Positions 7,170-14,855 of a stretch of 19,412 nucleotides of DNA are shown here, piece by piece. A program made the position numbers and the translations under genes. How positions within the stretch are numbered: position 1 is the stretch's first letter; each line of letters starts with the position of its first letter. The DNA comes from Bacillota bacterium (lineage in GTDB: Bacteria > Bacillota_C > Negativicutes > CTSoil-072): NCBI GenBank assembly GCA_017861495.1, contig JAGFXW010000018.1, positions 1 to 19,412 on the forward strand, written 5' to 3'. The notes under the pieces are model-generated. The model did not search any database. It was not told the DNA's origin and saw only the letters and a list, made by a program, of their open reading frames with translations.

Positions 7170-7262
7170 TGCGAAGCAGCAGCCTGGCAGTCATAGATAC
7201 CTTATCCGTAGACCCATAGCTTTGCGTCTTTGTCTTTCGACAAATTTGCCAAATATTTTATT
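7170..7262 (-). ncRNA. Cyclic di-GMP-I (GEMM-I) riboswitch
   Basis: Read on the minus strand, this holds the GEMM-I landmarks in order: GGCAAA; a helix TTTGTC-GAAA-GACAAA capped by a GNRA tetraloop; GACGCAAAGC (7228-7219); GGGTCTA; and, after a variable arm, TGACTGCCAGGCTGC with the conserved GCCAGG (7188-7183). GGC before the helix pairs with GCT after GCAAA, as in the known fold. The aptamer is about 145 nt upstream of the PocR chemoreceptor start, with a terminator between. The mutually exclusive pairing implies that c-di-GMP binding frees the terminator and lowers receptor-cheW expression; that direction is an inference. Confidence 0.88.
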
Positions 7263-7355
7263 TACAGCAACTCCAGGTATACCCCCTTCCTTATTCCTAC
7301 CAATCTTCTTTCCCTAACGATTTGGTATGTTAATTTGTAAATAATGATTCGCTAT

Positions 7356-7390
7356 CTAAAAAGAAAATCCTGCCGCTTCATAACGACAGG
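7356..7390 (-). terminator. Terminator of the MBL-fold hydrolase gene
   Basis: On the minus strand CCTGTCG (7390-7384) pairs with CGGCAGG (7375-7369) with one mismatch, followed by ATTTTCTTTTT. It lies about 20 bp after the hydrolase stop and isolates it from the riboswitch operon. The gene-free stretch 7027-7410 otherwise holds only the riboswitch and its terminator. Confidence 0.6.
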
Positions 7391-7410
7391 AAAAATAAAT
7401 ATTTTGTTCT

Positions 7411-8400
7411 TTACTGTGCAAAATACAACACCGGGGCTTCGCCAGAATCTGCGCACACCAGCCGGCCCGTTTTCTGCAGGTATTTGATGTGGGCGATCGC
7501 TTCCCCGTGCGCAAACCACTTCTGCGCTACCGGAAAATCGGCCCAGGTTCCCCGTATATCCCAACTCATATGCATGGCAATTTCATACGCATTGAGAGGT
7601 CCATTCTCCTGAACAATCCGCAGCACTTCCTCCAGGCGGTGCGAATGATGTTGCTTCAATTCATTGATCCGCCCCCGGCAATCCGTAAACAGGCTGCGGT
7701 GGCCCGGCAAGACCAGGTCAACCTCTAGCTGCGCCACCTTGTCCAGACTGGCAAAATATACAGCCAATGCGTCTTCTTCTTCGATCCATTGGGATATGTT
7801 CGGCGTAATATCGCCGAGGATGTGGTCGCCGGAGATCAGAAATTTCCGGTTCGGCTCATAGAGGCAAATATGGCCCCGGGTATGGCCGGGAGTGAAAACG
7901 CAGCGAAAATGGTATTCTGCCGCGCTGATCACATCGCCTTCCGCCAAATACGTAAAATCCAGCGAATAGGCCGGCCGGTAAATATGACCGGGGTGTTTTT
8001 CAAACGCCACCGCGAGAAGGTCTGCCGGGAACCCCTGCCGCACGGCGTACTCCTGCAGGGGATCCCAATGCGCATCAACCTCCGGGCCGCTAAACGCATT
8101 GATCGTCATGCCGTCCTGACGGCTGGCATAGGCTTTGCAGCCAGGATGAATCAACGCAGAGGCAAGCCCGCAATGATCGGCATGCATATGCGTAAGCAAA
8201 AAATCGGTGTTTGCCAAATCCAAACCAATTTCTGCAAAACCAGCTTGCAAAGCCTGGCAGCATTCTTCCCGGTTCATCCCGGTGTCAATCACCAGGTTAC
8301 GGTCTGGTCCTGTAATCACATAAGAATTTATCGCTTTCAGAGGGTTTTTCGGCAACGGAACCTCGATACGATATAAATTTTCCGCTATTGTTTCGACCAT
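7411..8400 (-). CDS. MBL-fold metallo-hydrolase
   Basis: A 329-residue metallo-beta-lactamase-fold hydrolase. Metal ligands are visible in order: HMHADH (H71, H73, D75, H76), PGHTRGH (H173), SGDH (D192) and LPGH (H234), preceded by the strand VIDTGM. The C-terminal 90 residues add a winged-helix-like extension (NAYEIAMHMSW, ending RLVCADSGEAPVLYFAQ), as in glyoxalase-II-like proteins with a C-terminal DNA-binding-like domain. The start at 8400 is chosen because the protein then begins VETIAENLYRIEVPLP, typical for the family, with AGGAG upstream; an upstream reading adds 26 unlikely residues. The substrate is not known. It is monocistronic, divergent from the ABC-F gene across 479 bp. Confidence 0.85.
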   Translation of the reverse strand: MVETIAENLYRIEVPLPKNPLKAINSYVITGPDRNLVIDTGMNREECCQALQAGFAEIGLDLANTDFLLTHMHADHCGLASALIHPGCKAYASRQDGMTINAFSGPEVDAHWDPLQEYAVRQGFPADLLAVAFEKHPGHIYRPAYSLDFTYLAEGDVISAAEYHFRCVFTPGHTRGHICLYEPNRKFLISGDHILGDITPNISQWIEEEDALAVYFASLDKVAQLEVDLVLPGHRSLFTDCRGRINELKQHHSHRLEEVLRIVQENGPLNAYEIAMHMSWDIRGTWADFPVAQKWFAHGEAIAHIKYLQKTGRLVCADSGEAPVLYFAQ

Positions 8401-8684
8401 ATAGTTCCCCACTCCTGTCAACCTCAAATTCGTTATCCTTATCAGCGGCGATACCGCAGCATCCCGGCTCTCGTCCAACCGCCGGCCCGGTTCGCTAGAA
8501 CGCTGTTTTGCGCATCCGGCAGCCGCTACATAGTATTCTTTGCCAATTGCCGCTTTACCTTCTTGCGATCACTTCGATAATTTCTTTGGAATAATATCCG
8601 TTCCTTGGCATAATCCACGAAGCCGGCAGACAACAATCGACAAACCCCATCGGCCTCATCCCTTTGCCCCAGCGTTCAAATGCT
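8401..8684. other. Gene-free stretch between the hydrolase and ABC-F genes
   Basis: No convincing ORF, RNA gene or repeat was found here. It should hold the promoter of the minus-strand hydrolase, but no clear -35/-10 pair was recognised. Confidence 0.5.
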
Positions 8685-8713
8685 TTGACAGCGCTGCGAA
8701 ACTATGCTATTGT
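8685..8713 (+). promoter_or_regulatory. Sigma-A-type promoter of the ABC-F gene
   Basis: TTGACA (8685-8690), 17-nt spacer, TATTGT (8708-8713). The predicted transcription start near 8720 leaves a leader of about 160 nt before the GTG start, unusually long and structured. Confidence 0.7.
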
Positions 8714-8723
8714 TAACAAGTAT

Positions 8724-8798
8724 ATGCCTGTAAGCAAGTCGGCTTCCGCAATAGCCGAACTATTTTTAGCAGCAAGGATTCCTCGGCAACCAAAATAG
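8724..8798 (+). CDS. Possible 24-codon leader peptide of the ABC-F gene
   Basis: An ATG only a few nt after the predicted transcription start opens 24 codons (MPVSKSASAIAEL, then FLAARIPRQPK) and stops at TAG 8796-8798, just before a terminator-like hairpin. No Shine-Dalgarno is seen, so it would be near-leaderless. Its codons span the first leader hairpin. It may be a regulatory upstream ORF, or chance. Confidence 0.3.
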   Translation: MPVSKSASAIAELFLAARIPRQPK

Positions 8799-8844
8799 TA
8801 GCTGTTCAAAAAGGCTGAGATGCGAAACTGCAAATCGGCTTTTT
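8739..8844 (+). promoter_or_regulatory. Candidate attenuator in the ABC-F leader
   Basis: Hairpin 1: TCGGCT (8739-8744) with AGCCGA (8753-8758). Hairpin 2: AAAAAGGCTGA (8808-8818) with TCGGCTTTTT (8835-8844), ending in a T-run like an intrinsic terminator. AGCCGA can pair with either TCGGCT, so the two states exclude each other. The stems are short and one has a bulge, so this is a candidate only. Confidence 0.4.
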
Positions 8845-8879
8845 CAATATCTGAATGTAAGGAAGGCGGAATTAAGAAA

Positions 8880-10463
8880 GTGATTAGTACAAGCAACCTG
8901 AGTCTGCGGTTCGGGAAACGAGCCTTATTTGAAGATGTAAGCATCAAATTTACCCCCGGCAACTGTTACGGCCTGATCGGCGCCAACGGAACCGGCAAAT
9001 CGACCTTTTTAAAAATCTTATCCGGAGAAATTGAACCCAGCACCGGCACTGTCGATATCACCAAAGGCGAACGGCTGGCGGTCCTAAAACAAAACCATTA
9101 TGAATTTGACGAGTTTGAAGTATTGAAAACCGTCATCATGGGACATGCCCGTTTGTATGCCATTATGGAAGAAAAAGAGGCGCTGTATGCCAAACCGGAT
9201 TTTTCCGATGAAGACGGCATCAAAGTCGCCGAATTGGAAGGCGAATTTGCCGAAATGAATGGTTGGGATGCCGAAACCGAAGCTGCCCGCCTGCTCAACG
9301 GACTGGGAATTTCGGAAGAGTTCCACTATCAGAAAATGAAGGATCTGGACGGCAACGACAAAGTGCGGGTGTTGTTGGCACAGGCCCTGTTCGGCAGCCC
9401 GGATATCCTGTTGCTGGATGAGCCTACCAACCATTTGGATGTCAAATCCATCCGCTGGCTGGAGGATTTCCTCGCTAATTTTGAAAATACGGTCATCGTC
9501 GTTTCTCACGACCGCCATTTTCTCAATCAGGTCTGCACCCACATTGCCGATATCGATTTTAGCAAGATCCAGTTATACGTCGGCAACTATGATTTCTGGC
9601 AACAGTCCAGCGAACTGGCATTAAAAATGGCCAAGGAAGCGAACCGGCAGACCGAAGAAAAAATGAAGGATTTACAGGCTTTTATTCAACGTTTCAGCGC
9701 TAATGCTTCTAAATCCAAACAAGCAACTTCCCGTAAAAAACTGTTGGAAAAGCTGACTTTGGAAGATATCCGTCCGTCATCGCGCAAATATCCTTACATC
9801 GCCTTTAAACCGGACCGGGAAGCCGGCGATCAACTATTAATGATCGAAAACATCAGCAAGACGATTGACGGGGAAAAAGTTCTAGACAATGTTACGTTCC
9901 GGGTCGAAAAAGGCGATAAAATTGCTTTCGTGGGCTCAAATGGCTTGGCAGCAACCACCTTGTTCAAGATTTTGACCGGCGAATTAGAGCCGGACAGCGG
10001 CGAATTTAAATGGGGTGTAACTACCTCCCAGGCTTATTTCCCGAAAGACAATTCTTCGTTTTTTGAAGGCGTGGAGTTAAATCTGGTTGACTGGCTTCGC
10101 CAGTTTTCCCGCGATCAGGACGAAACCTTTATCCGCGGTTTCCTCGGCCGCATGTTATTTTCCGGTGAAGAAACGCAAAAGATGGCCAGCGTGCTGTCCG
10201 GCGGCGAAAAGGTCCGCTGCATGTTCTCCCGGATGATGCTCAGCGGAGCGAATGTGCTGTTGTTCGATGAACCGACCAACCACTTGGATCTGGAATCCAT
10301 CACTTCGCTGAACAACGGATTAATCAGCTTCGACGGGACTCTCCTCTTTGTTTCCCACGACCACCAATTCGTTCAGACAATCGCGAACCGGATCATCGAA
10401 ATCACACCAACTGAATTGATCGATAAACGCATGACGTACGATGAATATCTGGAAAGCAAATAA
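8880..10463 (+). CDS. ybiT: ABC-F family ATPase, YbiT/YkpA type
   Basis: A 527-residue soluble protein with two ABC ATPase domains and no membrane segments, the ABC-F layout acting on ribosomes in translation or stress. NBD1: Walker A GANGTGKST (34-42), Walker B and Glu in LLLDEPTNHLD (E181). Its signature is degenerate (LDGNDKVR), as in E. coli YbiT (APGWKLR). The interdomain linker is at about 240-305 (RFSANASKSKQATSRKK, a YbiT hallmark). NBD2: intact LSGGEKVR (439-446) and LLFDEPTNHLD (E464), but Walker A reads GSNGLAATT (352-360) with no lysine. The start is GTG 8880, chosen for the match to the family N-terminus and GGAAGGCGG upstream; ATG 8820 would add 20 residues without homology. The gene has a strong promoter and a structured leader. 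Confidence 0.9.
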   Translation: MISTSNLSLRFGKRALFEDVSIKFTPGNCYGLIGANGTGKSTFLKILSGEIEPSTGTVDITKGERLAVLKQNHYEFDEFEVLKTVIMGHARLYAIMEEKEALYAKPDFSDEDGIKVAELEGEFAEMNGWDAETEAARLLNGLGISEEFHYQKMKDLDGNDKVRVLLAQALFGSPDILLLDEPTNHLDVKSIRWLEDFLANFENTVIVVSHDRHFLNQVCTHIADIDFSKIQLYVGNYDFWQQSSELALKMAKEANRQTEEKMKDLQAFIQRFSANASKSKQATSRKKLLEKLTLEDIRPSSRKYPYIAFKPDREAGDQLLMIENISKTIDGEKVLDNVTFRVEKGDKIAFVGSNGLAATTLFKILTGELEPDSGEFKWGVTTSQAYFPKDNSSFFEGVELNLVDWLRQFSRDQDETFIRGFLGRMLFSGEETQKMASVLSGGEKVRCMFSRMMLSGANVLLFDEPTNHLDLESITSLNNGLISFDGTLLFVSHDHQFVQTIANRIIEITPTELIDKRMTYDEYLESK

Positions 10464-10473
10464 CAGAACCAGG

Positions 10474-10515
10474 AAAAACCCCGCGGCGTTCCACAAAAAT
10501 GCTGCGGGGTTTTTC
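10474..10515 (+). terminator. Terminator of the ABC-F gene
   Basis: AAAAACCCCGCGGC and GCTGCGGGGTTTTT form a G+C-rich stem with a T-run, starting 10 bp after the stop. Confidence 0.88.
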
Positions 10516-10529
10516 TTATCGCCTGCTCT

Positions 10530-10558
10530 TTGTAATTGTAAGAAAAATTTGATAAAAT
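10530..10558 (+). promoter_or_regulatory. Promoter of the FAD oxidoreductase gene
   Basis: TTGTAA (10530-10535), 17-nt A+T-rich spacer, TAAAAT (10553-10558), directly after the preceding terminator and about 70 nt before the start codon. Confidence 0.6.
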
Positions 10559-10629
10559 GAAAGAGGTGTTGTCTTTTTACACCGCAATTCTGCTTGGCAA
10601 TGAGTCTAAACAGAGGAAGGCGATAATTT

Positions 10630-12012
10630 ATGAGCAACCTGTATGATGTTGGTATTATCGGTGGCGGACCGGCGGCAATTTTTGCCGCGTATGAATTGGT
10701 AAAACATAAACCCGACACCAAAATCATCCTTGTAGAAACAGGAAACGATATCTATTCCCGCAAGTGCCCGATTGCTGTAGGAAAAACCACTGCCTGCATC
10801 CATTGCAAACCATGCGATATCATGCGCGGCTTTGGCGGCGCCGGTGCTTTTTCCGATGGCAAATATAATTTTACAACCCAGTTTGGCGGTTGGCTGCAAG
10901 ACTACCTTTCCGACAAAGAACTGGTGGCATTGATCGATTATGTCGATGAAATTAACTTAGGTTTCGGCGCTCCCAGGGAATCGTACAGCACGCACAATAG
11001 CCAGTTGAGCCGCTTGGCGTTGAGCAGCGACCTGCACTTGCTGGATGCCCGGGTTCGCCATTTGGGAACGGAAAACAACTTGAAAATTCTCGAGAAACTG
11101 TATGAACACCTCAAAGAACAGATTACCATGCGTTTCAACGCCCCGGTAACAGCGATCCATCGTCAGCCTGACGGCTTTCAGTTGGAAATTGCCAAAGATT
11201 CTGAGATGGTCCAATGCAAGTATTTGATCGCCGCGCCCGGCCGGGCCGGCTCGGAGTGGTTTGCCAAACAATGCACTGCCTTGGGATTGGCCTTGCAAAA
11301 CAACCAGGTCGATGTGGGTGTGCGGGTAGAAATTCCGGCGGAAATTTTTCAGCATATTACCGATGAAGTGTACGAAGCCAAATTGGTCTATCGCACGAAG
11401 CAGTACGGCGACCTGGTACGCACTTTTTGTATGAATCCCAAGGGCTATGTCGTAGCCGAAAACACGGACGGCATCATCACCGTCAACGGACACAGCTACC
11501 GCGACGAAAAAATGCACAGCAAAAATACCAATTTCGCCTTGCTGGTCAGCAATCATTTTACGGAACCGTTCCAGGAGCCGCACCAATACGGCAAACGAAT
11601 CGCATCGTTTTCCAACATGCTGGGCGGCGGCGTCCTCGTCCAGCGCTTCGGCGATCTGATCAAAGGCCGCCGGACCAACGAACACCGGCTGGACAAAAGT
11701 TTTACCAAACCCACGTTAAAAGCCACGCCCGGCGACTTAAGCCTGGTGCTGCCAAAACGGCACTTGGATAATATCATCGAAATGATTTACGCCTTGAACA
11801 AAATCGCTCCCGGTATGGCCAACGACGATACTTTGCTGTATGGCGTCGAAGTGAAATTCTATAGTTCCCGCATGAAATTGACGAAAGAATTGGAGACCGA
11901 AATCCCCAGATTATTTGCCGTCGGCGACGGCGCGGGAGTAACCCGCGGCTTGGCGCAAGCCAGCGCCAGCGGCCTCCTGGCCGCCCGCGCCATTCTGAAA
12001 CAGATCCAATAA
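10630..12012 (+). CDS. FAD-dependent oxidoreductase (COG2509-like)
   Basis: A 460-residue flavoprotein. The N-terminal dinucleotide fold VGIIGGGPAAIFAAYEL (7-23) binds FAD, and the C-terminal LFAVGDGAGVTRGLAQA is the second FAD contact. Between them is the family cysteine motif C46, C56, C59, C62 followed by GFGGAGAFSDGK. This pattern marks the uncharacterised COG2509 dehydrogenases; the cysteines might bind metal or Fe-S, but this is not established. AGGAAGG lies 9 nt before the ATG. It stands alone, with its own promoter and a palindrome after the stop, and is convergent with xpt. Substrate and electron partner are unknown. Confidence 0.88.
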   Translation: MSNLYDVGIIGGGPAAIFAAYELVKHKPDTKIILVETGNDIYSRKCPIAVGKTTACIHCKPCDIMRGFGGAGAFSDGKYNFTTQFGGWLQDYLSDKELVALIDYVDEINLGFGAPRESYSTHNSQLSRLALSSDLHLLDARVRHLGTENNLKILEKLYEHLKEQITMRFNAPVTAIHRQPDGFQLEIAKDSEMVQCKYLIAAPGRAGSEWFAKQCTALGLALQNNQVDVGVRVEIPAEIFQHITDEVYEAKLVYRTKQYGDLVRTFCMNPKGYVVAENTDGIITVNGHSYRDEKMHSKNTNFALLVSNHFTEPFQEPHQYGKRIASFSNMLGGGVLVQRFGDLIKGRRTNEHRLDKSFTKPTLKATPGDLSLVLPKRHLDNIIEMIYALNKIAPGMANDDTLLYGVEVKFYSSRMKLTKELETEIPRLFAVGDGAGVTRGLAQASASGLLAARAILKQIQ

Positions 12013-12033
12013 CGTGTAAATAGGACAGTATAG

Positions 12034-12081
12034 AACCAGCGGACCAGGCTCAATCGTACGATTGAGCCTGGTCCGCTGGTT
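12034..12081. terminator. Perfect 48-bp palindrome between convergent genes
   Basis: 24-bp arms with no spacer (AACCAGCGGACCAGGCTC, then AATCGT, then the exact complement), centred between 12057 and 12058. It sits 21 bp after one stop and 15 bp after the opposing xpt stop, as expected for a shared terminator, but both T tails are weak. Confidence 0.7.
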
Positions 12082-12096
12082 TGGCATCTAGAACTG

Positions 12097-12687
<591 letters not shown>

Positions 12688-12717
12688 TTAACCCAAAAGG
12701 GGCTTTTCCGCTTTTTA

Positions 12718-12805
12718 TCTCGTTAACAGCCTGTAAGACTCGAACTAAGTTCGCTCTAAGGGTTCGGCGAGGGCAATAACCCCCTCCGAACCTAAGGCTC
12801 ACTTA
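12718..12805. repeat. Second copy of the palindromic repeat motif
   Basis: TTAACAGCCTGTAA, then GACTCGAACTAAGT (12723-12750), matches 5144-5171 with two differences in 28 nt, and the preceding TCTCG matches 5103-5107. It runs into an imperfect hairpin 12746-12805 (TAAGT to ACTTA, with GGTTCGG pairing CCGAACC). The hairpin sequence differs from the first copy although its ends are shared. Its right arm contains the sdaAA stop codon. Confidence 0.75.
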
Positions 12806-13698
12806 TATTCACTGGAGCAGCATCTGCCCATTTGCGACGCCTTCTCCAAGCCGGCAGGCGAAACGGCCAATCCGCCTTGGGCCGTCTCTTTCAGGGAAGT
12901 GTGCATGCAGCGGCCAATCTCTCCCATCGCATCGATCACTTGGTCGACCGGGATCACACTTTTTATGCCCGCAAGAGCCATTTCAGCCGCAACCAGCGCT
13001 TGCGCTGCTGCGCCCGCATTTCTTTTTACACAAGGAACCTCTACCAAGCCAGCCACCGGATCACAGACTAATCCCAGCATATTTTTCAAAGCAATCGCTG
13101 CCGCATCGCCAATTTGCTCCGGACTGCCATGCAGCAAGCTGACAATCGCACCGGCCGCCATTGCCGCCGCTGATCCGCACTCGGCCTGGCAGCCGCCGCT
13201 GGCGCCGGACAAAGAAGCCCGTTCCGCAATCACCATGCCGATCATTCCAGCCACCAATAACGGAGCAACCAGTTCCTCCCGGGAAAACCCTTTCGTTTCC
13301 GCAAGGGCAAATAAAACCCCCGGCAAAACACCGCTGGCGCCGGCAGTTGGCGCGGCGACAATCCGCCCCATGCATGCATTGGCTTCACCAACGGCCAGGG
13401 CAAACGTGACCGCCCGGTTTACAATCGGTCCGGTTACGCTCTGCTCCGGCTGCGACTGAAACTGATTTTGCATCCGCAAGGCATCGCCGCCCACCAAACC
13501 GCCCTTGGAACGTTTTCCCAGCAAGCCGGTTTGGATGGATTCCTCCATTACTTTTAACGCCATCGACATCTTGCCCAACAGTTCTTCCGCTGTAATTTCC
13601 ATCATTTTCGTCTGATGCCGCAAGCCAATCGCATATAACGACGTATGTTCCGCCTGCGCTTGCCGTATCCAGCGTTGCAATGACAATTTTTCTGCCAT
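12799..13698 (-). CDS. sdaAA: L-serine dehydratase, iron-sulfur, alpha subunit
   Basis: A 299-residue alpha chain of the oxygen-sensitive [4Fe-4S] L-serine dehydratase, converting L-serine to pyruvate and ammonia. Cluster cysteines are likely C170/C174 (SGGCQAECGS), C212 (CDPVAG) and C223 (VEVPCVKRN), with TAGASGVLPG and GMIGMVIAERASLSG as family blocks. The protein ends MGRCCSSEYK; the final SEYK and stop are encoded inside the palindromic repeat. GGAAGGGG lies before the ATG, and it follows sdaAB by 40 bp in the same operon. Two-gene enzymes of this kind are usual in Firmicutes. Confidence 0.95.
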   Translation of the reverse strand: MAEKLSLQRWIRQAQAEHTSLYAIGLRHQTKMMEITAEELLGKMSMALKVMEESIQTGLLGKRSKGGLVGGDALRMQNQFQSQPEQSVTGPIVNRAVTFALAVGEANACMGRIVAAPTAGASGVLPGVLFALAETKGFSREELVAPLLVAGMIGMVIAERASLSGASGGCQAECGSAAAMAAGAIVSLLHGSPEQIGDAAAIALKNMLGLVCDPVAGLVEVPCVKRNAGAAAQALVAAEMALAGIKSVIPVDQVIDAMGEIGRCMHTSLKETAQGGLAVSPAGLEKASQMGRCCSSEYK

Positions 13699-13738
13699 AT
13701 CTCTTCCCCTTCCACGACGGGTTTACAAAAAATCCTTA

Positions 13739-14404
13739 TTACTGAACCGGAACAATTTTCCGCACACTGTTGATTTGCGGACACGCAGCAATCAATTTGA
13801 CAACTTCATCGTTGATTGCCTGGTCAATCTCCAGCATCATTAACGCCGCGGCCCCTTTATCGGTTCGAAACACTTCCATTTTTGCGACGTTGACCCCTTG
13901 TTCATAGAGGATATTGGCAACCGCTGCAATCGCTCCCGGCTGGTCTTGGTGCCGGATCAACAGGGTCATCAGTTCCCCGTGAAATTCGATCGCAAAATCA
14001 TCCACCGCCGTGATCATAATCCGTCCGCCGCCGATCGACGCCCCGGTCACGGTTACCTGCCCCCCATTATTGCCGGTCAATTGCAGCCGCGCTGAATTCG
14101 GATGGGCGGCATCCCCTAAATTGATCATTTCAAACCGAACCGTTAACCCTGCCGTCTGCGCATAGGCAAACGCTTCCGGGATGCGGTTGTCGTAAGTCGA
14201 CCAGCCCATCAAACCGGCAACGAGCGCCACATCGGTCCCGTGGCCGCGATAGGTTTGGGCAAACGAACCATGCAGGCCGATCACCGCTTCTAGTACAGGT
14301 TCCCCCAACACGCTCCGCGCCATATTTCCCAACCGGACAGCGCCGGCGGTATGTGAGCTGGAAGGACCAATCATGACCGGACCGATAATATCAAAGATAT
14401 TCAT
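13739..14404 (-). CDS. sdaAB: L-serine dehydratase, iron-sulfur, beta subunit
   Basis: A 221-residue beta chain. It opens NIFDIIGPVMIGPSSSHTAG, the family signature that binds substrate with the alpha chain, contains ITAVDDFAIEFHG, and ends in an ACT domain from about residue 147 (TLLIRHQDQPGAIAAVANIL), expected to respond to an amino acid. Start 14404 is chosen for family length; longer readings add residues not found in the family. GGAG lies 10 nt upstream, a weak site. It lies between the TSCPD gene and sdaAA on one transcript. Confidence 0.95.
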   Translation of the reverse strand: MNIFDIIGPVMIGPSSSHTAGAVRLGNMARSVLGEPVLEAVIGLHGSFAQTYRGHGTDVALVAGLMGWSTYDNRIPEAFAYAQTAGLTVRFEMINLGDAAHPNSARLQLTGNNGGQVTVTGASIGGGRIMITAVDDFAIEFHGELMTLLIRHQDQPGAIAAVANILYEQGVNVAKMEVFRTDKGAAALMMLEIDQAINDEVVKLIAACPQINSVRKIVPVQ

Positions 14405-14454
14405 CGTCAATCCACTCCGTTGCATATTTTCTGTTTCCGAACAGGTTATACCCT

Positions 14455-14724
14455 CTATTTTCCGGCATTTTGCGTTTGATACTGCTCCAGCGCGATTGCC
14501 AACTGATCCGCACACGAAGTTGGTTTATTATCACACCGTATGCCTTTTAACCGTTGGACCGCTTCCTCAACGCGCATCTCTTCCAACAAGTTGCCGATCG
14601 CCAGCAAATTTCCCGGACAGCCGGCAATAAAGCGAACGTCATGCAACCTCCCCTCGACAACTTCGAACGTGATGCCGCGGGAACAAACTCCGTGCGGAGT
14701 ATATTGATTAACCAATTGACTCAT
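14455..14724 (-). CDS. TSCPD-domain four-cysteine protein
   Basis: An 89-residue protein with the four cysteines of the TIGR03905/TSCPD family: YTPHGVCSRGI, FIAGCPGN, LKGIRCDNKPTSCADQLA. The TSCPD module is also found at the end of some ribonucleotide reductases; stand-alone forms have no known function and may bind metal. The start at 14724 is preferred because the predicted promoter start near 14748 leaves only about 6 nt before ATG 14742, and AGGGAAGGA precedes 14724. It is the first gene of an operon with sdaAB and sdaAA. Confidence 0.85.
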   Translation of the reverse strand: MSQLVNQYTPHGVCSRGITFEVVEGRLHDVRFIAGCPGNLLAIGNLLEEMRVEEAVQRLKGIRCDNKPTSCADQLAIALEQYQTQNAGK

Positions 14725-14754
14725 TCCTTCCCTAAAAGACATGCCCTTATTCGC

Positions 14755-14783
14755 ATAGTAGCACAAACGCCGATAAATGCCAA
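14755..14783 (-). promoter_or_regulatory. Promoter of the TSCPD-sdaAB-sdaAA operon
   Basis: On the minus strand TTGGCA (14783-14778), 17-nt spacer, TACTAT (14760-14755), about 30 nt before the chosen start codon. Confidence 0.65.
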
Positions 14784-14803
14784 GCTCCTGGCGCCAACAA
14801 CAA

Positions 14804-14834
14804 AGCGCGTCAGTTGAACTTCAGCTGACGCGCT
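14804..14834 (-). terminator. Terminator of the phosphofructokinase gene
   Basis: Arms AGCGCGTCAG (14804-14813) and CTGACGCGCT (14825-14834), then TTTGTTGTTGG on the minus strand. The T tail is interrupted. Confidence 0.6.
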
Positions 14835-14855
14835 GCTTCCTGTTGCCAAGAATAC

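Noticed and set aside
8702..8962. Minus-strand ORF of 86 codons over the ABC-F start
   Set aside because: It covers the promoter and first codons of the ABC-F gene and has no recognisable features.
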